Shown: one piece after another, positions 36,421-49,268 of the stretch
Layout: every line of letters starts with the position of its first letter
Position numbering within the stretch: the stretch's first letter is position 1
NCBI GenBank assembly: GCA_910589415.1
Contig: OU342637.1
Span: 23,969,162-24,033,161 of the forward strand
From: Malachius bipustulatus
Taxonomy: Eukaryota > Arthropoda > Insecta > Coleoptera > Melyridae
Direction of reading: 5' to 3'
DNA length: 64,000 nucleotides
Translations under genes and position numbers: made by a program
The notes under the pieces: model-generated
What the model saw: only the letters and a program-made list of their open reading frames with translations
The model's database searches: none
Told to the model about the DNA's origin: nothing

Positions 36421-38010
36421 ACACATTCATTTTGTTTAGTGCACGATGTAGTTAGGTTGCGGTGGATTCACTGCCCCTTAGTCAAGGAAAGTCATTATCT
36501 AAGCACTGTCCGCTACTAGCGCTGCCGAAAGTCATGCTTAGCCTGTCTCACAAGGTTTTAGTTTCACCGGCGGCCGCTGCCGAGGCGCTACTGTTATACA
36601 TCTAGTCTGTCTACAGACCGACCCGGCCGCGATAAAAATAGTAAAAAGAGGACTTGATCAGCTGAGTGGCTGTTTTGTAATACAGAAAAAATTCAAAAAC
36701 ATGTCAACTGTTATTTTTAAACTGTTATTCGGGAAAGTAGTTGTCAACCCCCCACCTTGTCACCCCTAAGGGGTAGCAACCCCATCTTCGAAAAGTTAAA
36801 TGGAAAAGTACCCCCTGCAACACATTGATCTATAGATTTTTTTGTACAGAACATAACGAAAGCAAAATCGTTTAAATAGAATGACTAATGACGAAAATAA
36901 TTACCAAAATGTGTAAGAATCATAAAATTTTATTGCTTAATTTCTTGCAACACACATTCATTTTGTTTAGTGCACGATGTAGTTAGGTTGCGGTGGATTC
37001 ACTGCCCCTTAGTCAAGGAAAGTCATTATCTAAGCACTGTCCGCTACTAGCGCTGCCGAAAGTCATGCTTAGCCTGTCTCACAAGGTTTTAGTTTCACCG
37101 GCGGCCGCTGCCGAGGCGCTACTGTTATACATCTAGTCTGTCTACAGACCGACCCGGCCGCGATAAAAATAGTAAAAAGAGGACTTGATCAGCTGAGTGG
37201 CTGTTTTGTAATACAGAAAAAATTCAAAAACATGTCAACTGTCATTTTTAAACTGTCATTCGGGAAAGTAGTTGTCAACCCCCCACCTTGTCACCCCTAA
37301 GGGGTAGCAACCCCATCTTCGAAAAGTTAAATGGAAAAGTACCCCCTGCAACACATTGATCTATAGATTTTTTTGTACAGAACATAACGAAAGCAAAATC
37401 GTTTAAATAGAATGACTAATGACGAAAATAATTACCAAAATGTGTAAGAATCATATAATTTTATTGCTTAATTTCTTGCAACACACATTCATTTTGTTTA
37501 GTGCACGATGTAGTTAGGTTGCGGTGGATTCACTGCCCCTTAGTCAAGGAAAGTCATTATCTAAGCACTGTCCGCTACTAGCGCTGCCGAAAGTCATGCT
37601 TAGCCTGTCTCACAAGGTTTTAGTTTCACCGGCGGCCGCTGCCGAGCCGCTACTGTTATACATCTAGTCTGTCTACAGACCGACCCGGCCGCGAGAAAAA
37701 TAGTAAAAAGAGGACTTGATCAGCTGAGTGGCTGTTTTGTAATACAGAAAAAATTCAAAAACATGTCAACTGTTATTTTTAAACTGTTATTCGGGAAAGT
37801 AGTTGTCAACCCCCCACCTTGTCACCCCTAAGGGGTAGCAACCCCATCTTCGAAAAGTTAAATGGAAAAGTACCCCCTGCAACACCTTGATCTATAGATT
37901 TTTTTGTACAGAACATAACGAAAGCAAAATCGTTTAAATAGAATGACTAATGACGAAAATAATTACCAAAATGTGTAAGAATCATAAAATTTTATTGCTT
38001 AATTTCTTGA
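36421..38010 (+). repeat. 531-bp tandem repeat, three nearly identical copies
   Basis: Units start at 36421, 36952 and 37483 with ACACATTCATTTTGTTTAG and end near AATTTCTTG; the spacing is exactly 531 bp both times. I see only a handful of differences (for example GTTATT versus GTCATT twice in unit 2; GAGGCG versus GAGCCG, GATAAA versus GAGAAA and ACATTG versus ACCTTG in unit 3), so the amplification is recent. Each unit has a GC-rich half with a GGCGGCCGC palindrome and a CCCCTAAGGGG palindrome, and an AT-rich half. The second half is distantly alignable with 46290-46400 and 48940-49030. No ORF spans a unit. Confidence 0.95.
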
Positions 38011-38818
38011 AAACCATTCCATTTGCAGAGGAAGCCAAGTACCTGGGAGTCATCCTGTATGGAAACCTTACTTGGAACTCCTATCTGGAAAAAGTTATAC
38101 ACAGAGCCAACCTCTCCTTATAAAAGTGTAAAAGTATTTGTGGCAAAACATAGGGAACTAGAACCAAACAAATATATTCTTTATGTAACGGTCGTCAGAT
38201 ATGATTGCGTATGACAGCACCGCCTGGTAGTCAAAAGGCCAGCAGTTCGTGGACAAAGCAAAGCTCTCTAGTCTACAGAGACAAGCTTGTCTGGCGATCT
38301 GTGGATGACAAAGAAACTCACAGTCTACTTGATATGCTCGGCCAAAACGCCTAAGACAATCGTGAACCGCTGTGCTTATAAGGTCCTTCTCCCGGGAAGA
38401 GACGAGTGAGAGGATAACAGAAATGAACTTCTATAACAGTAGACTTCAAATGGTTCACCATTGGATCTAAGACACCCACAGGAACTGGAGCTGGGTTGTG
38501 TAGCGCTGACTCGAAAAAGAGGGTGTTCTCGAGCCTGGACCTTCACGCAACAACTTTCCAGGCTGAAATCTATACTTTGAATGCCCTAACAAATAGTAAC
38601 GAAATGAATCTGATCTTTATTCTGAGTCATGCTGGATATAGAGAGAACGAACTTTCCGACTCTTTGACTAGGAAAGGAGCTGAATCCGAATTTGTCGGAC
38701 CAGAACCAGCATTTAGCGTATCACCGAATATTGCCAAAATAACAATACGCAACTGTGCTGATAGGGAAGTCCTGGAGCAGAAGTACCTACCTATAATCGT
38801 AGATAAAGTATAGTTTTC
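38011..38818 (+). pseudogene. Decayed LINE: RT thumb region and RNase H
   Basis: Directly after the tandem array the frame reads EEAKYLGVILYGNLTWNSYL, the K-Y-L-G-V-x-L-D-x-x-L-T-W block that follows the RT core in insect non-LTR elements. Decayed frames follow, matching the GKTWG and LQRQACLAI regions (about 38130-38310). Near 38467 a GSKTPTGTGAG stretch (RNase H start) and near 38625 SHAGYRENELSDSLTRKGAES (RNase H end) are recognisable. Many stops and frameshifts. Different family from the 40-kb LINE, which has no RNase H. Confidence 0.65.
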
Positions 38819-40284
38819 CATTCTCTCATAATGGTGGTTATACAGCAAGATGACAATTGCAGCACGAGCCTCTGGCGAGTGCTGTAATATAAAAGTTATC
38901 TGAGTTAACATCTCAAATGTTAAATCACACCAGTTTTTCGTGGATCGGTTTTTGTTTTATTTAATATTTTAAAATAAGAACCATAAATTTTGGGACTTGC
39001 AGATGAAGCTAAAATATTTAGAAATTTTTTTCCGAAAATATTTTGGAACCGATGTACTTTTTCAAGTGCCATTTAAAAAAAGTTTTTTCAACAGTCTCGG
39101 TATGTATTTAATTTAATCTGGCATTCCGAAAAAGCAATAAAAAATTAAAAAAAAAACAGCTCAGAATTTTTTTACAAGTAAAAAAGGACTCTTTTAGAGG
39201 TTTCAAATTTTTATGCTACCTTGGAAAAAGTAAAACAGATTTTTTCATAATTTTAACCGTTTCACTTATTTCCACGATATTTCTAAGAATTTAACTCTAA
39301 TTATAAATGAAGAATGGACAATTATCTGCTGAGATGCTAAAATTTATTATGGCAATACTTCTGTAGCAAAAAACTGCATGATCCTTCGACCTTAACCAGA
39401 GCGATTTGTTATTAGATTAGGTGTATCCAAGTTTTTGCGAATACAGCCTAAAGAGGTCTTAGACGTTAATTAAATGCTGCGATAGAAATCCAAAACAAGA
39501 GCTAAAGTAAGTTGAATCACCACATCAGTGTGACGATTAACTTGCAGTTGTCTCTTGGTATAAGTGAATGTTTACCATTGAAGTAGGAGGGAAATATTAA
39601 GATAACCAAGCACGGATTATATTTCAAGTAAATATGAGAAGTTTTCTAGTGTGAGTAATGCACAAAAATAGTAAATGTTGTATAGTATTAAGTATATTAA
39701 TTGCATGATGAGAAGTTTTCAACAAGCAACGCTAGTGAAAAATTCCGTCACCCTTCATGACCAGACCTGACATTCTTAGGAGCGTAAACAATTTTCCGAT
39801 ACGGTAGGAGTCACAATGGGAATGTCTTAGGTGAGCTTATATGTCTTGAAACCACTAGTCGACTCTTATAAAGCAAAATAAATAATAGTTGTCTACTGCA
39901 GTTGACAGCCTCATATCAGCGTTTATATTAGAGACCATCTCCTTAAAGATGTTTTGTTGACTTATTTTCTCGAGACTTGGAGGTGTTCTCCCTCTCCCTG
40001 CCCTCTCCGGCAATGCCGAGAGTTGAAAGTTTGTCGGGTTTTTGTTGCTTAACGAGCCACTCTCGCTTGGGATTATTAATAGTTCCTTATTACTGTAGTA
40101 ACTTGGGAAATGAACGTCAACAGCACTGGAGTAGATAAATGTTCCTCAGATTATTTTACACGGGGAAATGTAACAGGATCAAGTCTTAACTGAAAACTGT
40201 AGATTTTAGTTTACTCTTATGTAAATATAAATCGCGAGAACTTTAATTGTGCAGACTAGGAGGTTTCCTTCCTTAAACTGTGAA
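38819..40284. other. No supported gene
   Basis: AT-rich non-coding sequence between two LINE remnants. Only low-quality short frames; nothing assigned. Confidence 0.4.
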
Positions 40285-40311
40285 TTATAATCTGGAAAAG
40301 GCAATTATTAC

Positions 40312-42885
40312 AATTACAATTACAATTACAATTACAAATTTCTTTATTGTACTTGAATTACAACAGTCATTGCTCAGTACAACAGCGTCATTACAGAAAT
40401 TATAAAAACAAACATAAAGACAAACAGTAAAAATTTTTAAAACACACAGCATGTCAGCATAACGCCGGGAACAGTGAGGGTCGAAACGCGCAGAGACACA
40501 AAAGAAATCAGTTCTCGATCGAGGCATAGTTCCATCTCTATGATAAGGATGGATCAAGGCTTTGAGTTTTAGGTGTTTTAATATCAGACTGCAGGTAGGG
40601 ATGGGGGGTGGAAGGACAGTATATCAGAGGTAGTGTAGGGTTCCAACTCCATGAGATGATTCCGGAGATACGCACTGTACGCTGAGAACCCAACAGTTGC
40701 AGGATCTATTTTGAAGTGGTTCAGATATTTCTGAAGACGACAGATGGTGTCTAGGAGGTTTAAACAAATTGAACCTGGTACTGTAGTGATGCGTGAATCG
40801 GTAAGGTAAAAGTCTATCCTGATTTTTGTGGATCAGTTTGAGCAGAGAGAAGACATACAAAGCAGGCACGGTAAGAAGCCCAAGCCGCCTGAAATGGCCT
40901 CTGCATGACTGCTGCATTGACAAGCCTGTCAGGATCCTAATCGCTCTCTTTTGAAGAAGAAAAACCCTTCGCAGAGATCTCTCAGACCCACCCCAGACGG
41001 CCAGCCCATAGTTCACGTGGCTGATGAAATGCCCATAATAAGCAAAGAGAAGAACCTCAGGGGACACCGTGTGCTGAAGGCGTCTAAGAAGGAAGCAGAC
41101 ACTAGCAAGACGACGGCACAAATGATCTGTGTGAGCCGCCCAGTTTAGGTTCTGGTCGATGTGGAAGCCCAAAAACTTCACCACGCCCTTCGGCTCGATC
41201 AAGGCACCATCGGTGGGTATGGAGGGTAAAGGTGGAAGACGTGATCGGCTAGAGTGAAAATCAATCAGTTCAGTTTTGTCTAAGTTGAGTTTTAGTTCAT
41301 TGGCCCTGAGCCATAAACTTGCTCTTTTCAACGGGAGTTGAATGGTATCTATCAGACTAGGAGGGTCGCCTGGTTTTATCCTAATAAGAATTGTTGTATC
41401 ATCAGCATAGTTAACACAGAGTGAATTTGGGGAGGTAATTTTGGGGCCCAGATCGTTAATGAAGATAAGAAAAAGAAGTGGACCGAGAACACTACCCTGT
41501 GGCACCCCAGAGGAGACTGGAGCAAAGGGTGATCGCACAGGTCGGCCATCAGACCCAGTAATCTGAACCGCCTGTGTTCTTCCCTGTAGGTAGCTGGTAA
41601 ACCAAGAAAGGGGCAATCCACGAACTCCGACATTCTCCAGTTTCCGAAGGAGGCACTCGTGGCACACACTGTCGAAGGCCTTGGAGAGATCCAAAAGCCA
41701 GCCCACAGTGCGCATCCCCTCCTCCAAACCCTGAGATATGAAGTCCGTAAGCTCTACAAGAGCCGTCTGGGTAGATCTGTTTTTAAGAAAACCATGCTGG
41801 GAGCGGGAAAGGATCTTTGTTTTGTCTAGAAAGTCAATAAGACGAGATGAGACAAGAGATTCAAGAATTTTATCAAATACCGATAGTAGACTAATCGGTC
41901 GGTAGTTTTCAGGGTTTTTGACGTCGCCCTTTTTAAAAATAGGCTTAACTAACGCTGCTTTGAGATCTTCGGGGAATACACCAGTCTGAAAGGAACTGTT
42001 GTAAATTTCTGATAATGGCTGAGCAAGCTCAGCAATGCAATACCTGGCAACAAAGGAGGGAATCTCGTCCAAGCCCGAAGACTTCTTACTTTTAAACCTA
42101 GAAACTATTTCTATAATTTCCCGAGGTGACGTCGGAAAAAATACGAAGGAAGAAGAGGCGTGTGTTGACATGTTGGATCCGTGGGTGTGACTATATGTGG
42201 GGGAGTCATTTGAAAGAAAGACGGAATTGAGCATCTCTGTCATTTCTTCAGGATCAGTCGTCACCTTGCTTCGGTACTCAAGTTCTAAGATTTTATGCGA
42301 AGTGTTTATTGACTTGCATTGGTTGTTTATGAGGGTCCATCCTGCTTTGATGGGATTTTCAGATTCACTGATAAAGACGTCGTTACAGCGCTTGGTCTCC
42401 TGCCTCACCAGGTACCCAAACCGTCGCTTTAGGCTGCACAGCTGAGTTCTGAACAGCTGGTTGGACGTGTTTATTAAAGGATTTAGGAGATTAATCGTAT
42501 CGTATAGTTGACGAATTTCAGAGGTGAGCCACTTGGGACTGGAGAGTCTAGGCCCATGAACTCTACATCTCCTGAGTGCGAAGTATTTGTCGAAGTAGAA
42601 TGAAAGAGTGTCAGAGAAGCAGGAGTATTTCGAATTCGTATCAGGGGCATCCAGAACTTTGTGCCAGCCCAAACGCCGGAGTTCGTTTTGCAGCTGTGCA
42701 AGGAGAAGGGGGTCTTTTATATCTCTCTTCCATGTCATCAGGGGTTTGTCGGCGAGACCGCGGGTGCAGGCCGTCTCAGAAACTCCAAGGGCCACATGCA
42801 GTCCAAAGTGGTCTGATAGAAAAGTTGGCAAGATTTGACTATCGTTGACTAACGATATTGACAATAACGTTTTCTTTTCTAGAAA
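40312..42885 (-). mobile_element. 5'-truncated non-LTR retrotransposon (CR1/L2-like)
   Basis: The element runs on the minus strand from about 42885 to a tail of TTGTAA repeats (complement at 40312-40336). It shares coding region, 3' untranslated region and tail type with the 27-kb copy. It starts inside the endonuclease domain, so ORF1 and most of the endonuclease are missing. Near identity of the two copies suggests a family active not long ago. Confidence 0.85.
40624..42864 (-). pseudogene. LINE ORF2: endonuclease end, reverse transcriptase; C-terminus frameshifted
   Basis: A 746-codon open frame. SDH at residues 17-19 is the end of an APE-type endonuclease. Reverse transcriptase covers about 295-560: the first catalytic Asp in LDLSKAFD (391-398), GVPQGSVLGP (453-462) and YADD (486-489). 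A thumb and C-terminal region follows (LGFHIDQNLNW, NYGLAVWGG). Compared with the 27-kb copy, about 26 bases are lost near 40730. The frame then changes after HHLSSSE and the last residues are aberrant. The first codon shown is not ATG; the frame simply opens at the 5' truncation. The RT core itself looks intact. Confidence 0.85.
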
Positions 42886-45800
42886 CTGTGGTAATTTGTA
42901 TACAGGTGGTTCTTAACCTCTTAACTTGGGAAATTAAAGCGTGAGAAAAATAATGATCATAATAATGAAGAAAAAATTGTAACAAAAGTTTTTTTACTTA
43001 CGGAGATACAGAGTATTTCATAACGAGAGTCAGTAGCCATATCCTCGGCAATATCTCACGAAAAACTTACGCGATTTTTGTGAAAATTTGTATTTGTAAG
43101 TCGTATAGGCCTGCAATAAAATTTTTTTTCACTTCCAAAGGCTGTATCTCGTTTATTTCCGACTTTTTTAGGAAAAGTTATTTGAAAAAGTTGCTTGCCT
43201 TGATGAAATTTTATGCGCAGTCAAAACAAAAGTATCACCTTGAGAAACACGTTGTAAACTTTCCGTATAGTTGTGTAAAGTTCCGTAAACATTGTGTTAG
43301 CGCAAAATACATAATTTTTTCCAATCAGAAGCTGCGTTACACGAAACTGAAAAAGTTGTACGAAGAAATGCTGCATAAATCTTAAAAAGGTAATCAAGTT
43401 TTCCAACTAAGTTTCCATGGGTATATAAAAGGGTTGCTTGAAAGTGCAGCGAATGAGAATTAAGTTCTGCTTTAATTTTTACAGACTGCTCTAGAAGCAA
43501 TAGTAAAGCATGAAATGTAGTTACAGCCTTTTAGCGGTCGCTTCATGCGGTTTCGAACAAACTAATAATAAGTTTTATGTTCTCGCTCGAATCTCAATTC
43601 ATTTCTATTTAATAATGTTAAACTAAACTTTGAACTTTAACTTTTAATATAATCGCTTTATGTTGAGTTTAGTTTCGTTTCCTACTTGTAAATACTCCTA
43701 GCAACGAAATGTATTGAGATACTGTGAATCTATTTATTGGCTTTTCCTGTTTAAAATGAATCTTAAATTTTTATTTAAATGAGCGTTAATTGGACGTCTC
43801 AATTATTAGTTCTATCATTTTATAAGATTTAATCCCGTTTTGATGAAATATTATTTCAGCTCTATGAATGAAAATTCACAAAAGTGTAAAGACTAAAAAA
43901 TCTGATTTGTTTATAGATATCACTTGTATTTATTATCAAGACAAATATGATGAAAATTTCTTTGCAAATACAATTTATTATTATATCATATCATATTATT
44001 ATGTTATTTATTATTTATTATACATAATCATATTACAAAAATAGTCGATGTTTGATATCTGAATTTATAGAAATGTTTCGCATAAGAAACAAATTTATAA
44101 AAGTAGGTAAAAAAAATAAATAGAGAAAGTTCCGCCACTGTCATTTGTTATTTACCTCTCCATCGCTTTTCTCCATAGCCATCGACATAAGATACCAATC
44201 TCCTTTTTATGTCCTTCAGGACACCGGCTGCTCTTCTCTTAAGGCCGTATTTTTGATCGCACTTTTATTCGAATAAAACTTTTGCTACAGCCCCGTCTCT
44301 TACGGAAATCCTCTTACCACCTTCGAAACATCGAGTAATTCGCTCAACGAAAAGTTATTATATAGAAGGAGAGGGAATTACACGGGAAGGGTTGGATTTG
44401 CACCACTAATACCTACTATAAAATAAAGACCCGCCCTCTGTCCTTCTTATGGTTTATTCAATATAATTTTTCCTTCCGAAATATAACAAAGATATCTTTA
44501 TCTCTGATAGTGAATTAGACTTTATGCGTTCTTTTTACTCTATTTTATCTATCCGAAACTTATTATAATGTAGCACACATGGTCAAATATTGTTTGCTAT
44601 TATATGAAATTATTTAATACTATTATTTTATGTTTGAAATAATTGAACGGAGCGAGATTATTGACGTTGTAAATAATTGAGTCCAGTTAATTACATTAAA
44701 ATTGCTGAATATTAGTTCATTTGACAATAATAATAATTAATATATCTGCCAGACTAATCCATTTTCTAGATTTACTGTTAATAAAGTTTTGCCTTAGCAA
44801 AACCCACTGTATTTAAGCAAATTTCTGTTGTATTTATTAACTATTCTCAGGGCTTAAAATTGAAAAAATAAATAAAAAGTAAGTAGGTAGTAACGAAAAA
44901 TTTTTATTTTTCATTTGCTGCTTTCTAGTCTAAGCTGAGGAGCAAAAGAAACTCAACTATTCGATGAATAAGTATGGTACGATTAAGTTTAAAAAGTCAG
45001 ATGTGACGACACAGTAACCGTCCGAATTAATATTTTTAATTTCACCAGAAAATGTCAAACAGTTGTGGACGAGCGTAAATTAGTGAAGGAATCATTCAAA
45101 CAATAAATTGAACCGCTTACGTCAGTTTGACAGCCACTGACAACTACATAAAATTTATTAACGTAATGACATTCTATCCTCTGTGTTGTTAATTTAATTC
45201 TCATTCAAAACCAATGTTGACGTATACTTATTTATGCGGGATGGATTGTTTAGACAAACTGGACGGTTACTAGGAAAACCCCGTGTATAGGAACCAAAAT
45301 AAATCGAACAATCAAAAGGATGTGTATTCTTAATCGATACGTATGATTTTTTACACTTTATCGGACTATATTTAAATTTTGAGCTTTGAAAAAATCCAAA
45401 AACAGGTAAAATTATCTCTGAGTCTAGACAGGCGTGTCCTTGGATAAGGTGGTGTGTTATACAGGGTGTTACTTAATGATAGGCGGTAATTTCAAGGGCG
45501 CGTTCCGGAAAAAAATTCAAATATAAAAGTTCATATAAACATGTGTCCTGAAGTGTCTGGTTTTCAAGATATAGGGTGTCAAAGTTAAAAAAATGTTTTT
45601 TATTAATATCTAAATGATCGTTTTGCCCATTTTGTTGAAATCTAGCAAGGTTATTCATTTTTTCGGGTTTCTATCAGGCTTATCGGGTGATTAGATATTT
45701 TATTGAATTTCTTGTACAGCTACCAGTCTTAAGCTGGAATTAAAGGTATTAGCGTTATAAATAGGTAGGTAGTATTTAATTCCTTGTTCCCCTTAATTAG

Positions 45801-46280
45801 TGCTCAATTCTAGTTGTATTGTAACTTAATACATCACAACGCTATGTCGTCCATTGTGTTTCTTAGTAACTGGGCAAGATATCGCGAGTTAGGATATACC
45901 AAGTCTGTTTTTAATAACCATTGAAATGAGATTCCTGGTCCTGGATTTCAGTTAGTGTTAATATTTTGTTTCATTATCCAAACTATGGTTTTTATCCACT
46001 TGAGGTTTACGCCTGTGACTAATTTTGTCAAAAACATGACATCCAGCTATGTTCAAACACATCCATGTCAAGTTAAACGTCGACGAGTGAATACGCTACC
46101 CTAGTAAGCGTCAGTGTCAGCAATACAGGTACCCTAATTTTTTCGTTAAAATATTTTTTTTATTTTTTTGTCGTATTTTTTGTCAATATTTTTGTTGCTA
46201 TTGCTGAATTCTATGACACTTACGTTATTTTTACAAAAATGTACTTATACTTTCAAACGATGTATCACTCGACATCTGTT
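42886..46280. other. No supported gene
   Basis: AT-rich. A 101-codon frame at 43080-43385 is lysine/phenylalanine-rich with no family motif and lies in repeat-like DNA. A TACAGGGTGTTA repeat-end motif is at 45460. No RNA gene or promoter could be supported. Confidence 0.4.
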
Positions 46281-46324
46281 TCCTATGATGAACCCTAAGG
46301 GGTAGCTAACCCCGCCAGAGAACT

Positions 46325-46964
46325 TGGGTAGTTAAATTTGTCACCCCTCGATTACAAAATTGATCTGTTTCGGGCGTTTTTCGTGTACATCTTATGTTTT
46401 CAAGTTATTAGGCCTGGTACGTTTTTATTGGGCCACCTGTATGTAAGCAAATCTTGTCGAGATCTTAAATATTAAAAGAATAGAGTTCATGATAATATTA
46501 CTTGCTTATTTGTTTTATTACCTATTTAGTTTTATGTTCGCCTCGATGATTTATACTTTTTTACTCTGTAAGTATCTATAAATTAATTTTAGGTTCTCAG
46601 CACATGGTTAATTAGTTTCTTGTTATTGATGATATACAGGATGATCCCGAAATAGCGGAGAGAGTATACAGGGTGTTGTAGAGAATGTTCAGAAAGACTG
46701 TAAATTTAAAACAAAAATGGTTTTATTGACCGGACTAGAGCTCAACATTCAATATTCAGTCCCAGCTCGATTGAATATCAATTTCTTCAGGTTACTATTA
46801 TTATTATTATTATTAAGCTCTAAAACCATAGCTAGGCAAAATTTTATAAAAAAGTTATTTTTCCAACTCATTTTTACACTACATTTTTGCAACTATTCAG
46901 TAACGACGCCATTCATATCAGCATATGAATTTCAACCAAATTTCTCATAGATTGTACAGGGTGT
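46325..46964 (+). repeat. Dispersed repeat, copy 1 (two modules close together)
   Basis: Module A (about 46325-46480, ending GCAAATCTTGTCGAGATCTT) recurs at 48947-49115. Module B (about 46795-46952, starting near AAGCTCTAAAACCATA) recurs at 50126-50276. TACAGGGTG motifs are at 46667 and 46955. Here A and B are only about 310 bp apart. Non-coding. Confidence 0.7.
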
Positions 46965-47610
46965 CTCAAAATTGACGCCTGTGCTCTTTAGATTCGATTA
47001 ATGCGCAGCAAAAAAAATTGAAAATAGATAGTGAAAAATTTTCCGTTAAAAAGTTATTGTTGAAAATAGCAAAAATTTAACGTTTCAACGAGAAAAATCG
47101 AAATCGAACAGTCCAACTCTTTGATAACTTTATACGTCACTCTCATATGAAATAATCTGTATAGTCCAAAATAATTTTAAGTTGTAGGCACTACGACCCT
47201 GTATAAGGTCCACTTTTAAATTTTCTTAAATCGTGCATGATTTAGGGTACACAGACCGAGACGTTCGTCGCGCCCCACCCTATATACAAAAATGTACTTA
47301 TACTTACCCCATGTCGACAAAATGTGTGTGCTTTTTAAAAAGATCGCACTTGGGGCGTTTTTTAAGACATCGTAATTATTTTAATAAATACCTAATATTC
47401 AGGGTGCTTATTATGTAAACCTACGGCAAAGATCAAGGGGTCGTTTCCCAGGATTATCATAAAAATATTGTGTTATTTATTGATTTTTGAAAAGCCGCCC
47501 AATTCTTTGTTGGAGCGAAATTTCAGTATAAATTTTTTTGGAAGACTCGAAATAATCACTTTCTAACCGATTTTGTTTTCTGATAATTTTGTTAAGATAA
47601 ATAGTATATT

Positions 47611-47728
47611 GTGAAACAAGTGCGGGAAAGAGAAAATTTCTCACGAGTGTGAAACAATTGTGACACGAGACGAAGTCGAGTGTCACAATTCACACGAGTG
47701 TGAAATTTCTTTTCCGCACGTGCTTCAC
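47611..47728. repeat. 118-bp palindrome
   Basis: GTGAAACAAGTGCGGGAAAG at 47611 is mirrored by CCGCACGTGCTTCAC ending at 47728. Inward, CACGAGTGTGAA and GTGACAC mirror CACACGAGTGTG and GTGTCAC around a centre near 47670. It lies just outside the inverted repeat that bounds the Crypton-like block and is probably part of the same element's end. Confidence 0.75.
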
Positions 47729-47734
47729 ACAGTA

Positions 47735-48666
47735 CTTTTCCTACGACCACAATTTACCAGATTAATTATTTAACAAATTTAACACATAAATTATTTTTTT
47801 CTGACAATGCCCTGCTTTTATGACCTTTTCTCCAATTTATGAAATGTTTATAAGCAAATTCGTATTTTTCTCTCGAAACTACAGGTAGCAATTTCAAAGA
47901 ACACAAACCTGCTTGTTTTCTGACTTCAGGTGGTGTATTTTCTGCTTCAGATTCAGATGAGGAATCACAATCCATTGATAGGTAGGTAACTAAAGTTTAT
48001 TTTTTCAGACTACCTACCTAGATAGGTATTATTTTCAATTATTCTACCAATGACTTTTTATTATTACTATTATATGTATACTGTAAAATCATTGAATTCT
48101 ACCGACAATATTATTATTTATTATTAGACTCCGTATAAACTAAAAATAAGTGACGTGAGCGTGGAGACGTGGTAGATAATAACAATGATTTAATTAAGAG
48201 AGGTTAGTATATCATTGATATGCAACTTCTACACAACGCAGGCGCTGTGCGTCGTCGATGGAAGTTAGTAGAGGTGTGCGAGTTATTTTCACGATCACGT
48301 TCGTGAATTATGATTTGAACGCTACGAATGCTGTTATTAGCGATCAACTCGTAAATTTTAATAATTACTGCCACAAGAGAATAATGAGTATATTTTATAG
48401 TCTTGTCGGGTTCTATGTTATCCCATTTGTGTTTATTTTATTACCTTGAAGCTTTAAATGAATAGTTATTCCATTAACAATAAGTAACAGTTGAGTTCTC
48501 AGTTACCGCCCATCACTATTGTTTACATTAAAACTGTACGGAAACGATTTTTGGCCATGCGTTATGTGACTTTGTCGCACAGTTTTGGATACGTGAGAAA
48601 TCCGCTAGTTTGCGCACAAAAAACGATGCGCAAAGTAGTGTTTTGTATAGTGGTCGTAGGAAAAAG
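47735..48666 (-). mobile_element. Candidate non-autonomous Crypton-like element
   Basis: CTTTTCCTACGACCAC at 47735-47750 is matched in inverted orientation at 48650-48666. The block encloses, on the minus strand, a fragment resembling the N-terminal domain of tyrosine-recombinase proteins (next entry). The rest is non-coding. Crypton elements normally lack terminal inverted repeats, so the boundary interpretation is uncertain. Confidence 0.4.
47766..47975 (-). pseudogene. Fragment resembling the N-terminus of a Crypton-type tyrosine recombinase
   Basis: 69 codons. An acidic serine-rich start (DSSSESEAENTPPEVR) is followed by LLPVVSREKYEFAYKHFINWR and ALSEKN. The S-x-E-x-Y-x-x-x-Y-x-x-F-x-x-W-R pattern is that of the SAM-like core-binding domain of tyrosine recombinases seen in many insect repeats. 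The catalytic R-H-R-Y domain is absent: after SEKN the frame ends at once, next to the inverted repeat. Family assignment is from remembered motif patterns, not a search. Confidence 0.5.
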
Positions 48667-48946
48667 ACATTTTGAAATCTTTTTGTAAACTCTAAGCCGA
48701 TCGGTAAGCCCATTGTAGTGCACCATACATACTTTTGTTCCAGCTACATAGGTAGGTATTAATAATATTAAAAATGCAAAATATAATTTTTTCCGCAAGA
48801 CTTGATCTGACTGATATCTGAAAATAATGTACAAATAGTGGAAATAAAGTGGAAATTAAGTGAAAATAATGTAAATAATTTATTGGTGATTTATAATTTA
48901 TCATCTGTCGGTATGCAGAGATTCTACAAAGTAGGGGAGATTAACC

Positions 48947-49125
48947 TGAGTAGTTGAATTTTTCACCCAAATGTATCCCCCTCGATAACAAAATTGACCT
49001 GCTTCGGCGTTTTTCGCGTACATCTCCTGTTTTCAAGTTATTAAGCATTGGTACGTTTTTATTGGGCCATCCTGTATGTAGGCAAATCTTGTCGAGATCT
49101 TAAATATTACAAGAATTCTTGTTAT
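48947..49125 (+). repeat. Dispersed repeat module A, copy 2
   Basis: Aligns with 46325-46480, including GTACGTTTTTATTGGGCCA and the GCAAATCTTGTCGAGATCTT block. It lies about 250 bp upstream of the first secreted-peptide gene. Confidence 0.7.
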
Positions 49126-49258
49126 TGGCGATATAATATGCATTATCATACATACATCTTCATATCGCTGTTATTTTGTTCAAAACATTCGACCTTGCAA
49201 TGAAAAATTATTATTTACTAATGTTGCATAACTTTCGGATAAATACTCTGATAAATTT

Positions 49259-49268
49259 TGTATAAAAA
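49259..49268 (+). promoter_or_regulatory. Core promoter (TATA box) of the first secreted-peptide gene
   Basis: TGTATAAAAATAGTAG lies about 115 bp before the start codon. The paralogue at 55000 has TGTATAAGAATAGTG at nearly the same distance. Conservation of the context beyond the TATA itself supports it as the real promoter. Confidence 0.6.

Noticed and set aside
36421..38010. CRISPR-like interpretation of the tandem array
   Set aside because: Units are 531 bp, contiguous and without spacers, in a eukaryotic context.
43080..43385. 101-codon lysine-rich frame
   Set aside because: Lies in repeat-like DNA and has no motif; overlapping frames on the other strand are equally long.
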